A DNA stretch of 5,018 nt from Legionella longbeachae (GTDB taxonomy: Bacteria > Pseudomonadota > Gammaproteobacteria > Legionellales > Legionellaceae), in assembly GCA_016191305.1 (NCBI GenBank), contig JACPOX010000067.1, forward strand, positions 1 to 5,018, in the 5' to 3' direction. Every line of letters begins with the position of its first letter. Positions within the stretch are counted from its first letter, which is position 1. The position numbers and the translations under genes are program-made. The notes beneath the pieces are model-generated. The model saw nothing but the letters and a program-made list of their open reading frames with translations, did not search any database and had not been told where the DNA came from. Below are positions 1-5,018 of the stretch, in pieces.

Positions 1-112
1 ATTAAAACAAAGTGGGTTTAAGGCCTTAGCTTCATTAGGTAAAACACTAACTGCCTGGAAAGATGAAGTGGCTAGAATGTGGCGATTTAGTAAATCTAAT
101 GGGATTACAGAA

Positions 113-119
113 GGATTTC
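113..119. repeat. 7-bp direct repeat, left copy flanking the 163-bp insertion
   Basis: GGATTTC occurs here and again at 276-282, exactly at the two junctions of the interrupted transposase. One copy belongs to the original gene (codons for G-F and the first base of H). It could be a target-site duplication or junction microhomology. The insert ends do not form inverted repeats with each other, so a standard transposon is not supported. Confidence 0.7.
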
Positions 120-275
120 TTTTTCAAACTTTGGAGTGAAATCAATAAATGCCTTTTTATGTTCTCTTGCTATTTTTATAATAGATTCTGGAAATAAATT
201 TTCAATTCCATTTTTAATTAGATTATTTTTTTCAAAAGGTATAACTTTTTTTATAACATTTCCTTTTACATCATC
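120..275 (-). pseudogene. Captured gene fragment, antisense inside the transposase; possibly an OLD/TOPRIM-type ATPase piece
   Basis: The inserted DNA is open along its whole length on the minus strand. An open frame spans 305-105, but only about 54 codons come from the insert. The peptide reads, in pieces, KSDDVKGNVIKKVIPFEKNN, LIKNGIENLFPESI and IKIAREHKKAFIDFTPKFEK. Its balanced, low-GC codon use looks like genuine protein rather than random translation. The GIENLFP stretch preceded by a charged V-K-G-N-x-x-K-K segment reminds me of the C-terminal TOPRIM-like region of AAA ATPases of the OLD nuclease type, which are often phage-defence genes. That is a pattern-memory inference and has not been tested. 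There is no proper start codon or ribosome site of its own, and the frame ends just inside transposase sequence, so it is most likely non-functional debris. Confidence 0.5.
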
Positions 276-282
276 GGATTTC
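276..282. repeat. 7-bp direct repeat, right copy flanking the 163-bp insertion
   Basis: This is the second copy of GGATTTC. It overlaps a perfect hairpin in the transposase sequence: ATTTCATC (278-285), loop GAAA, GATGAAAT (290-297). A hairpin at a breakpoint could promote template switching, but that is inference. Confidence 0.7.
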
Positions 283-385
283 ATCGAAAGATGAAATTGA
301 TACAACGAAGAGCTTATGGTTTTAGGAATTTTGAAAATTATAGGGTACGTGTTAAGGTGCTCTGCGGGTGATTATAGCTGCCCCC

Positions 386-402
386 TTAAATGGGAAAGAG
401 CC
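386..402 (+). repeat. Right terminal inverted repeat of the ISL3-type element
   Basis: TTAAATGGGAAAGAGCC lies 14 bases after the transposase stop. Read on the other strand it starts GGCTCTTTCCC, the usual ISL3-family end. The left partner is outside the window, so the repeat cannot be paired here. Confidence 0.65.
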
Positions 403-605
403 CATATCTTTTGCATTGGCTTCATCACTAGGAGCCCTCTCTTACTGGGGTATTAGTTCCATTTAAATGAGCGATAGCTAAATTTAAATGTAAGGGCAAG
501 CAGTTCCATTTGATTGTGAAATAATTTGGCTATACCCATGGCTATACCGAATCAGATTGCTAACGTGCAAATTTAAAATTTTAAATCATAACCAATTGAT
601 TTCAT
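403..605. other. Non-coding stretch between the IS end and the tRNA 3' end; possible gene-tail relic and short repeats
   Basis: No convincing gene is visible. A plus-strand frame running from the IS end reads ISFALASSLGALSYWGISSI and stops at TAA 464-466; it resembles a membrane-helix tail and could be the end of a gene hit by the IS, but at 20 codons this is weak. The stretch also holds a 12-bp tandem repeat (TGGCTATACCCA at 527-538, TGGCTATACCGA at 539-550), two copies of AGTTCCATTT (455-464 and 502-511), and a 16-bp AT-only palindrome at 571-586. No copy of the tRNA 3' end, which would mark an attachment site, is seen. Confidence 0.5.
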
Positions 606-682
606 TGGTGTCCCGGGCAGGATTTGAACCTGCGACCTGCCCCTTAGGAGGGGGCCGCGCTATCCAGCTGCGCCACCGGGAC
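606..682 (-). tRNA. tRNA-Arg (anticodon CCT), CCA encoded
   Basis: The minus strand folds into a complete cloverleaf of 74 nt plus CCA. The acceptor stem is GTCCCGG with CCGGGAC, the D stem GCGC/GCGC, the anticodon stem GCCCC/GGGGC with loop CTCCTAA, and the T stem GCAGG/CCTGC with loop TTCAAAT. The discriminator base is A, followed by an encoded CCA. Anticodon CCT reads the AGG codon, so the amino acid is arginine. The gene sits alone, with its own promoter upstream and mobile-element debris past its 3' end. Confidence 0.97.
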
Positions 683-698
683 TTGAAATGAATTCGTA

Positions 699-727
699 AG
701 TCTACCTTCATCATTGATAAATGACAA
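699..727 (-). promoter_or_regulatory. Probable sigma70-type promoter of tRNA-Arg
   Basis: On the minus strand TTGTCA (727-722) matches the -35 consensus at 5 of 6 bases. It is separated by exactly 17 bases from TAGACT (704-699), a 4 of 6 match to the -10. Transcription would start close to 692, about 10 bases before the tRNA 5' end at 682. Confidence 0.55.
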
Positions 728-750
728 CCTCCATTTATTATATGAAGGTT
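726..750 (-). other. Short hairpin overlapping the tRNA promoter -35
   Basis: AACCTCCAT (726-734) and ATGAAGGTT (742-750) pair around a 7-base loop. In minus-strand RNA all nine positions pair, one as G-U. It is not followed by a run of U, so it is a poor terminator candidate. Its lower edge overlaps the -35 hexamer by two bases; a role is unproven. Confidence 0.25.
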
Positions 751-782
751 TCTATATTTCAGAGGTATTGTAAGTGAGGAAA

Positions 783-816
783 TGAGATTCTTTCTCTAAA
801 AGAAAAAAGAATCTCA
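783..816 (-). terminator. Hairpin terminator after the His-rich membrane protein gene
   Basis: TGAGATTCTTT (783-793) and AAAGAATCTCA (806-816) form a perfect 11-bp stem with a 12-base loop, 14 bases past the stop codon at 831. On the minus strand the stem is followed by TTTCCT, a short and imperfect T run. This makes it a plausible but not strong intrinsic terminator, separating the gene from the tRNA promoter further on. Confidence 0.6.
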
Positions 817-830
817 AGCCTAGGGTCTAA

Positions 831-1352
831 TCAATGATGCCCATGCATATTACTTCCAGAGCTATGTCCATGAACATGACTATTGTCATGACCATGCGTA
901 TTTCCCTGAGTGGAAGAGTGACTATGCACCTCGTTATTTGGAATATAAACCGTTCCAGTATTGGCGTGTCCATGCTGATTACTGGAAAAATAGCTGGGTT
1001 CATAGGAAGAACTATTATAATGATTATATCTATTAGACCCATAACTCGTGTTTGCAGGGTTTGTAGTTCTGATAGTGGTATGCGTATTACCATTACAACC
1101 AAATAAAAAAGGCAAAACACAAACCAGTCCAATCGCAATCATTGCAATTGGAATTAAGGGAGGAAAAATAAAAACTGTTGAGGCAAGCATCATTTTGGCA
1201 CCTACGGCTGCGGTGGCAAGCGAAGTAGATTTAAGTGCTACCGCAGCAATAATTCCGGCGGTGATGATTGCTGCAGCAGTTAGTGCAGCCATACACTTGA
1301 ATAAAAAACTATAATTGAAGTTATCTTCCTGCTTCTCATTTTTTTTGGCCAT
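831..1352 (-). CDS. Small membrane protein with a histidine-rich tail (function unknown)
   Basis: I do not recognise a named family for this 173-residue protein. The start ATG at 1352-1350 follows a good ribosome site (GAGGTGA, 1362-1356) at a spacing of three bases. The N terminus is short and charged (MAKKNEKQED). Two hydrophobic segments follow, near residues 20-40 (Ala/Ile-rich) and 54-86 (ending PFLFGC). If both cross the membrane, the basic N terminus suggests that both ends are cytoplasmic. Residues 87-173 are low in complexity, rich in Ser, Asn, Gly, Thr, Tyr and His. The tail has 14 histidines, many as H-G-H or H-S-H, and ends MHGHH. Such tails can bind Zn, Ni, Cu or Co ions, so a metal-binding role is possible but only inferred. 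It is preceded by a mobile palindrome and followed by a hairpin terminator, so it is probably transcribed alone. Confidence 0.85.
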   Translation of the reverse strand: MAKKNEKQEDNFNYSFLFKCMAALTAAAIITAGIIAAVALKSTSLATAAVGAKMMLASTVFIFPPLIPIAMIAIGLVCVLPFLFGCNGNTHTTIRTTNPANTSYGSNRYNHYNSSSYEPSYFSSNQHGHANTGTVYIPNNEVHSHSSTQGNTHGHDNSHVHGHSSGSNMHGHH

Positions 1353-1355
1353 TTG

Positions 1356-1377
1356 TCACCTCATGTGTTTTATCATA
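1356..1377 (-). promoter_or_regulatory. Probable -10 box and ribosome site of the His-rich protein gene
   Basis: On the minus strand TATGAT (1377-1372) is a 5 of 6 match to the -10 consensus, and GAGGTGA (1362-1356) is the ribosome site. At the correct distance the -35 position falls inside the arm of the palindromic element (about 1400-1395, GAGTTT) and matches poorly. The element may have replaced the original -35 region. The leader would be very short. Confidence 0.35.
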
Positions 1378-1381
1378 GTAA

Positions 1382-1523
1382 TAGACTTTTTCGGAAACTC
1401 GCTACAGCGGAGAATTACTTCGTCGATACGGTGCTCGAATCCTCATGTACTTATGCACACTCCGGTTCAGCGCTCCGTGTCTTCTCGCACTTCTCCTCTG
1501 TAGCGAGTTTCCGAAGAAGTCTA
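1382..1523. repeat. 142-bp palindromic element, MITE-like
   Basis: The 33-bp arms at 1382-1414 and 1491-1523 are inverted copies with 31 of 33 positions matching. They begin TAGACTT and contain TTCGGAAACTCGCTACAG. The 76-bp centre shows further partial self-complementarity, for example GGTGCTCGAA against TTCAGCGCTCC, so the whole unit could fold into one long imperfect hairpin. Its flanks are compatible with a short duplication: TA if the arms start at GACTT, or AAT if they start at AGACTT. It has no gene of its own. It is best read as a non-autonomous element moved by a transposase elsewhere in the genome, perhaps of the IS5 or IS630 type; that assignment is inference. The hairpin could also affect transcription past nrdB. 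Confidence 0.75.
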
Positions 1524-1546
1524 ATATATTTGAATAGAATTGAACA

Positions 1547-1570
1547 CTCCCCAAATTGAATTTTGGGGGG
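1547..1570 (-). terminator. Weak hairpin after nrdB
   Basis: CCCCAAA (1549-1555) and TTTGGGG (1562-1568) pair around a 6-base loop. The stem extends by one T-G and one C-G pair. It starts 7 bases past the nrdB stop. On the minus strand no run of T follows, so intrinsic termination would be inefficient; it may instead protect the 3' end or act with the long palindrome just beyond it. Confidence 0.4.
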
Positions 1571-1576
1571 CACTCG

Positions 1577-2680
1577 TTATTCATCTTCCCAGCTTAAAGT
1601 ACCGCCGGCTTGATATTCAATGACTCTAGTTTCAAAGAAATTTTTCTCTTTCTTCAAGTCCATCATTTCACTCATCCAAGGAAATGGATTTTCAGCACCA
1701 GGATATTGATCCGCCAAACCGATTTGATTTAAACGACGGTTGGCGATGAAGTGCAAGTACTCCTCAAACATTTCTGCGTTCATTCCCAAAATACCTTGAG
1801 GCATAGTGTCTTTGGCATATTGATACTCCATTTCTACACCTTGGCGAATCAGTTGGATCATTTCTTCTTTAAACTCAGTAGTCCATAAATGTGGATTTTC
1901 AATTTTAATTTGGTTAATGACATCAATCCCAAAATTCATATGCATTGATTCGTCACGTAAAATGTATTGAAACTGTTCTGAGGTTCCTACCATTTTGTTA
2001 CGTCGGCCCATAGATAAAATCTGTGTAAAACCAACATAAAAAAAGATCCCTTCAAAAATGACATAAAAAGCAATTAAGTCACGTAATAAACGCTGATCAT
2101 TTTCTATAGTACCTGTATGAAAATTCTCATCACCCAAACTTTGAGTATAAGGTAATGCCCAAGCTGCTTTCGTTGCAACAGATGGGATTTCTCGGTACAT
2201 ATTAAATACTTCTGCTTCATCCAGCCCCAGACTTTCAATAATATATTGATATGCGTGTGTATGCAGCGCTTCTTCAAAAGCTTGACGCAACAGATATTGC
2301 CTGCATTCGGGATTTGTTACATGCTTATAAACAGCTAGAACCAGGTTATTGGCCACCAATGAATCTGCTGTGGAGAAAAATCCTAAGTTACGTTTGATAA
2401 TTAAACGTTCAGCTTCTGTAAGTCCTTTAGGATCTTTCCAGAGCGCTACGTCAGCACTCATACTGATTTCATTGGGCATCCAATGATTTGCACAAGCAGT
2501 CAAATACTTATCCCAAGCCCATTTATATTTGAATGGAACGAGTTGATTTAAATCAGCGCGGCAGTTGATGATGCGCTTATCATCAACATGAATACGTGCT
2601 GCTCCCATTTCAAGAGATTCATATCCTTTAGCACCGGCAGTAAAAATGTTATCGCTTTGCTGGATGATGTGTTCTGACAT
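1577..2680 (-). CDS. nrdB: Ribonucleoside-diphosphate reductase, small (beta, R2) subunit
   Basis: This subunit holds the dinuclear metal centre and tyrosyl radical that start the reduction of ribonucleotides by the NrdA subunit, an aerobic cytoplasmic step of dNTP synthesis. At 367 residues it is of usual length. Aligned by spacing to E. coli NrdB, the six metal ligands are D106, E137, H140, E210, E244 (in RDESMHMNF) and H247. The radical tyrosine is Y144, in [13 protein letters not shown]356, in VIEYQAGG, is placed to carry the radical toward NrdA, and the acidic C terminus should dock on NrdA. The surroundings of the metal site (EEALHTHxY, SLGLDE) resemble the Chlamydia-like branch of R2 proteins, but that branch has Phe where this protein has Tyr, so a normal tyrosyl radical is expected. 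The start ATG follows AGGAGA and lies 14 bases after the nrdA stop. Confidence 0.97.
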   Translation of the reverse strand: MSEHIIQQSDNIFTAGAKGYESLEMGAARIHVDDKRIINCRADLNQLVPFKYKWAWDKYLTACANHWMPNEISMSADVALWKDPKGLTEAERLIIKRNLGFFSTADSLVANNLVLAVYKHVTNPECRQYLLRQAFEEALHTHAYQYIIESLGLDEAEVFNMYREIPSVATKAAWALPYTQSLGDENFHTGTIENDQRLLRDLIAFYVIFEGIFFYVGFTQILSMGRRNKMVGTSEQFQYILRDESMHMNFGIDVINQIKIENPHLWTTEFKEEMIQLIRQGVEMEYQYAKDTMPQGILGMNAEMFEEYLHFIANRRLNQIGLADQYPGAENPFPWMSEMMDLKKEKNFFETRVIEYQAGGTLSWEDE

Positions 2681-2686
2681 TCAAGT

Positions 2687-2692
2687 TCTCCT
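2687..2692 (-). promoter_or_regulatory. Ribosome binding site of nrdB
   Basis: AGGAGA on the minus strand, six bases before the nrdB ATG, lies in the 14-base gap after the nrdA stop. It supports translation of the second gene from a shared message and fixes the nrdB start. Confidence 0.75.
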
Positions 2693-2694
2693 GA

Positions 2695-5018
2695 TTATTG
2701 GCATGCTTCGCAGTCGGGATCGAGTATAGAGCATATTTTGGGTTCTTCGGCTATTATTTTGACTGCATTGAGTGCGCCATCAGTAACTGTAGATTTCTCA
2801 GCATTTGATGCGCCTAAGCTTCGTAGATAATAAGTGGTTTTCAATCCTCGCATCCAGGCATGCATATAAAGTTGATCCAGTTTTTTACCTGAAGGTTCAG
2901 CCATGTAGATATTGAGTGATTGTGCCTGATCTATCCATTTTTGACGACGAGAGGCAGCATCAACTAACCAAATCGGGTCCATTTCAAATGAAGTAGCATA
3001 ACGCTTTTTCAATTCCGTAGGAATACGACTAATGGGTTGTACACTACCATTGAAATATTTCAAGTCATTGACCATGACTTCATCCCAGAGACCTTGTGCT
3101 TTTAAATCAGCAACCAAATACGGATTGATTACTGTGAACTCGCCTGACAAGTTCGATTTTACGTATAAATTTTGATATGTGGGCTCAATTGATTGAGCAA
3201 CACCGCAAATATTGGATATAGTCGCGGTAGGTGCTATAGCCATCACATTTGAATTACGCATTCCCTGAGTACGCACTTTAATGCGTAAGGTCTCCCAGTC
3301 TAAACGTTGCGAGCGGTCTTGATCGAGGTAGTTGTTGCGTGCTTGTTGTAACAAGTTAATTGAATCAATTGGTAGTATGCCTTTACTCCATAAAGAACCT
3401 TCATAACTGGAATAACTGCCTCGTTCTTTAGCCAGTTCGCACGACGCTTCAATTGCATAATAACTGATTAATTCCATGGATGAATCAGCAAATTCTATGG
3501 CTTCTTGAGAAGCATAATTGATTTTTAATTCATACAAAGCATCTTGAAAGCCCATTAAACCTAAACCTATAGGTCTATGTTTCAAGTTGGAATTACGCGC
3601 TTGTGGTACAGAATAATAGTTGATGTCAATCACATTATCCAAAATACGAATAGCAGTTTTGATGGTGCGTTTTAATTTTTCCGTATCCATTTTACCATTT
3701 TTGATATGAGCAGGAAGATTGACACTACCCAGATTACATACGGCAATCTCTTCTTCTGAAGTATTTAATGTAATTTCAGTACACAAGTTAGAACTATGCA
3801 CTACACCAGCATGTTGTTGTGGTGAACGCAGATTACAGGGATCTTTAAATGTCATCCATGGATGACCAGTTTCAAAAAGCATGGATAACATTTTGCGCCA
3901 TAGTTTTACCGCAGATATAGTTTTTGCATTCTTGATAAGTCCTTGACGTGCTTTTTCTTCATATCCACGATATAAACTCTCAAAGTTTTTCCCGTATTGA
4001 TCATGTAAACCAGGCACTTCATCCGGTGAAAATAACGTCCATTCATCATCTTCGCGTACTCGCATCATAAATAAATCAGGAATCCATAATGCGGTATTCA
4101 TATCGTGTGTACGACGTCGATCATCCCCAGTATTTTTTCTCAATTCCAGGAATTCTTCTACATCTTTATGCCAGCACTCCAGATAGGCACAAACTGCTCC
4201 TTTGCGTTTACCACCTTGGTTTACAGCTACTGCTGTAGCATCAGCAACGTTTAGGAAGGGTACTACACCTTGTGATTTTCCGTTGGTGCCCTTGATATGT
4301 GATCCCATGGCACGAACAGGGGTCCAGTCATTACCTAACCCACCAGCATATTTAGAAAGCAGGGCATTATCTTTGATTGCGCTGTAAATACCATCCAAAT
4401 GGTCAGGTACAGTAGTTAAATAACAGCTGGATAATTGGGGTCTAATGGTACCTGAGTTAAAAAGTGTTGGGGTAGACGACATGTAATCAAAAGAAGACAG
4501 TAATTGATAAAACTCAATGGCTTTTGCTTCTTTATCTTTTTCGCGTATTGCCAAGCCCATTGCAACGCGCATAAAAAATGCTTGTGGTAATTCATAACGT
4601 ACCCCATGGTCATGAATAAAGTAACGATCGTATAATGTTTGCAAACTTAAATAGGTAAATTGCATGTCACGTTCAGACAATAGTGCTTTGCCGAGTTTGT
4701 CTAAATCAAAATCAGCCATTTTGGCATCGAGTATTCCTTGTTTGATACCATGTGCAATATAGCTTTTGAAATACTCTGGATAAATCATGGACATTTCATC
4801 AAAGGTAGCATCTGACTTAATATTTAGTTTGTTTAATGCTTCTATTCGTAAATTGTCTAATAATAGCCGAGCACTTACATAAGTATAGTTAGGTTCTTTT
4901 TCAACAAGAGTACGTGCAGCCATAATTAATGATTTATGCACATCCTCTAGTTTTGCCTGGTGGTACAGGTTACGCATGGCATCTTTTATAACCGGTTCTG
5001 CTTGAACATGTTGCAAAT
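2695..5018 (-). CDS. nrdA: Ribonucleoside-diphosphate reductase, large (alpha, R1) subunit, 5' end outside window
   Basis: NrdA reduces ribonucleoside diphosphates to deoxy forms and is controlled allosterically by nucleotides. The frame is open to the window edge. The visible 773 residues, counted from the TTG codon at 5016, start inside the protein, since that TTG has no support as a start. The N terminus, including the ATP-cone domain(s) expected upstream, is missing from view. Key residues are present: C198 in LSSCYL (redox partner), N410-C412-E414 in SSNLCTEITL (active-site thiyl cysteine and its neighbours), and C427 in AVCNLGSVNL (second redox cysteine). Also present are the family signature around MAIAPTATIS at 592-601, the tyrosine pair Y729-Y730 in KTTYYLR for radical transfer, and C769 and C772 in the C-terminal DCEACQ tail for re-reduction by thioredoxin or glutaredoxin. 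The domain layout and N-terminal sequence suggest a longer protein than the 761-residue E. coli NrdA. It forms an operon with nrdB. Confidence 0.96.
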   Translation of the reverse strand, partial: LQHVQAEPVIKDAMRNLYHQAKLEDVHKSLIMAARTLVEKEPNYTYVSARLLLDNLRIEALNKLNIKSDATFDEMSMIYPEYFKSYIAHGIKQGILDAKMADFDLDKLGKALLSERDMQFTYLSLQTLYDRYFIHDHGVRYELPQAFFMRVAMGLAIREKDKEAKAIEFYQLLSSFDYMSSTPTLFNSGTIRPQLSSCYLTTVPDHLDGIYSAIKDNALLSKYAGGLGNDWTPVRAMGSHIKGTNGKSQGVVPFLNVADATAVAVNQGGKRKGAVCAYLECWHKDVEEFLELRKNTGDDRRRTHDMNTALWIPDLFMMRVREDDEWTLFSPDEVPGLHDQYGKNFESLYRGYEEKARQGLIKNAKTISAVKLWRKMLSMLFETGHPWMTFKDPCNLRSPQQHAGVVHSSNLCTEITLNTSEEEIAVCNLGSVNLPAHIKNGKMDTEKLKRTIKTAIRILDNVIDINYYSVPQARNSNLKHRPIGLGLMGFQDALYELKINYASQEAIEFADSSMELISYYAIEASCELAKERGSYSSYEGSLWSKGILPIDSINLLQQARNNYLDQDRSQRLDWETLRIKVRTQGMRNSNVMAIAPTATISNICGVAQSIEPTYQNLYVKSNLSGEFTVINPYLVADLKAQGLWDEVMVNDLKYFNGSVQPISRIPTELKKRYATSFEMDPIWLVDAASRRQKWIDQAQSLNIYMAEPSGKKLDQLYMHAWMRGLKTTYYLRSLGASNAEKSTVTDGALNAVKIIAEEPKICSILDPDCEACQ

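Larger units (their letters stand above)
2..371 (+). pseudogene. ISL3-family transposase, C-terminal part, disrupted by a 163-bp insertion
   Basis: The plus-strand frame starting at base 2 reads into the window with no start codon. It contains LTAWKDEVARMWRFSKSNG followed by ITEGF, the C-terminal end of an ISL3 (IS204/IS1001/IS1096/IS1165) DDE transposase. After the codon at 116-118 the frame leaves the family sequence and stops at TGA 137-139. The missing tail resumes at 279 in another frame as FHRKMKLIQRRAYGF and RNFENYRVRVKVLCG, ending at TGA 369-371. Removing 163 bp (113-275 or the equivalent 120-282) would rejoin ITEGF directly to HRKMK in frame, which is the expected order in the family. 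The gene is therefore a former intact transposase broken by an insertion. The catalytic domain lies mostly left of the window. Confidence 0.8.
1..402 (+). mobile_element. Right end of an ISL3-family insertion sequence (remnant, cut by window edge)
   Basis: This stretch contains the 3' part of a transposase gene and then a terminal sequence at 386-402 (TTAAATGGGAAAGAGCC). Its reverse complement begins GGCTCTTTCCC, the typical start of ISL3-family terminal inverted repeats. The element would therefore end at 402. ISL3 elements usually duplicate 8 bp of target, so CATATCTT at 403-410 would be the right target copy; the left copy is outside the window and cannot be checked. The transposase is interrupted and frameshifted, so this copy should not be able to move by itself. 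The family call is from recognised protein and end motifs, not from a search. Confidence 0.75.

Noticed and set aside
120..275. MITE or ordinary IS as the explanation of the insert in the transposase
   Set aside because: The two ends of the insert are not inverted repeats of each other, and it carries an open coding frame instead of a palindromic structure.
453..539. Minus-strand 28-codon frame starting MGIAKLFHNQ
   Set aside because: It is very short, has no ribosome site, and lies in repeat-containing AT-rich sequence downstream of the tRNA; chance is the simplest explanation.
571..586. 16-bp palindrome ATTTAAAATTTTAAAT as a tRNA terminator
   Set aside because: It is made only of A and T with no GC stem, so it would be a weak hairpin; in this AT-rich region such palindromes occur by chance.
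834..1314. Plus-strand open frames opposite the His-rich membrane protein gene
   Set aside because: Both are opposite-strand shadows. The Met/Ile-rich translation of 834-1106 is the complement of His/Asn/Ser codons, and neither has a ribosome site or family features.
1315..1584. Several open frames of 60-68 codons across the palindromic element, on both strands
   Set aside because: They share the element's inverted arms, giving near-identical peptides (FFGNSLQRR) on both strands, and show no ribosome site. They arise from the repeat.
4202..4613. Open frames of 61 and 65 codons inside nrdA in other frames
   Set aside because: They overlap the strongly conserved nrdA reading frame and have no features of their own.
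1..5018. CRISPR array, riboswitch, toxin-antitoxin pair or complete defence system
   Set aside because: No regularly spaced repeats, no leader of a known riboswitch type and no paired small genes are visible. The only defence-like trace is the short antisense fragment at 120-275.

Overview
The window is AT-rich and low in GC. Its content fits a gammaproteobacterium of the Legionella type, an inference from codon use, the two-subunit aerobic ribonucleotide reductase, and a small His-rich membrane protein next to a palindromic repeat. No marker gene fixes the species. All intact genes lie on the minus strand; the only plus-strand coding sequence is insertion-sequence debris at the left edge.

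Layout from right to left, in the direction of transcription. (1) Positions 5018 to 2695 hold nrdA, the catalytic large subunit of a class I ribonucleotide reductase; its 5' end lies outside the window. (2) Fourteen bases later comes nrdB (2680-1577), the radical-generating small subunit, with all six iron ligands and the radical tyrosine recognisable. The pair forms one transcription unit that makes deoxyribonucleotides. (3) Between nrdB and the next gene there is a weak hairpin (1547-1570) and a striking 142-bp near-palindrome (1382-1523) with 33-bp arms. This looks like a small non-autonomous mobile element (MITE-like). (4) Positions 1352-831 encode an unrecognised 173-residue protein with two hydrophobic segments and a Ser/Asn/Gly/His-rich tail carrying 14 histidines; it is followed by a hairpin terminator. 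(5) A tRNA-Arg(CCT) gene with encoded CCA lies at 682-606, with a recognisable promoter at 727-699.

Beyond the 3' end of the tRNA, a common side for genomic-island integration, the sequence is mobile-element wreckage. The C-terminal end and right terminal inverted repeat of an ISL3-family transposase occupy 1-402. That transposase gene is broken by an extra 163 bp flanked by a 7-bp direct repeat. The extra DNA reads on the opposite strand as a well-formed protein fragment, possibly from an OLD/TOPRIM-type ATPase-nuclease gene. Positions 403-605 carry no convincing gene.

I do not see a complete undescribed system here. The most unusual items are the captured antisense gene fragment in the transposase, the 142-bp palindromic element, and the His-rich membrane protein.
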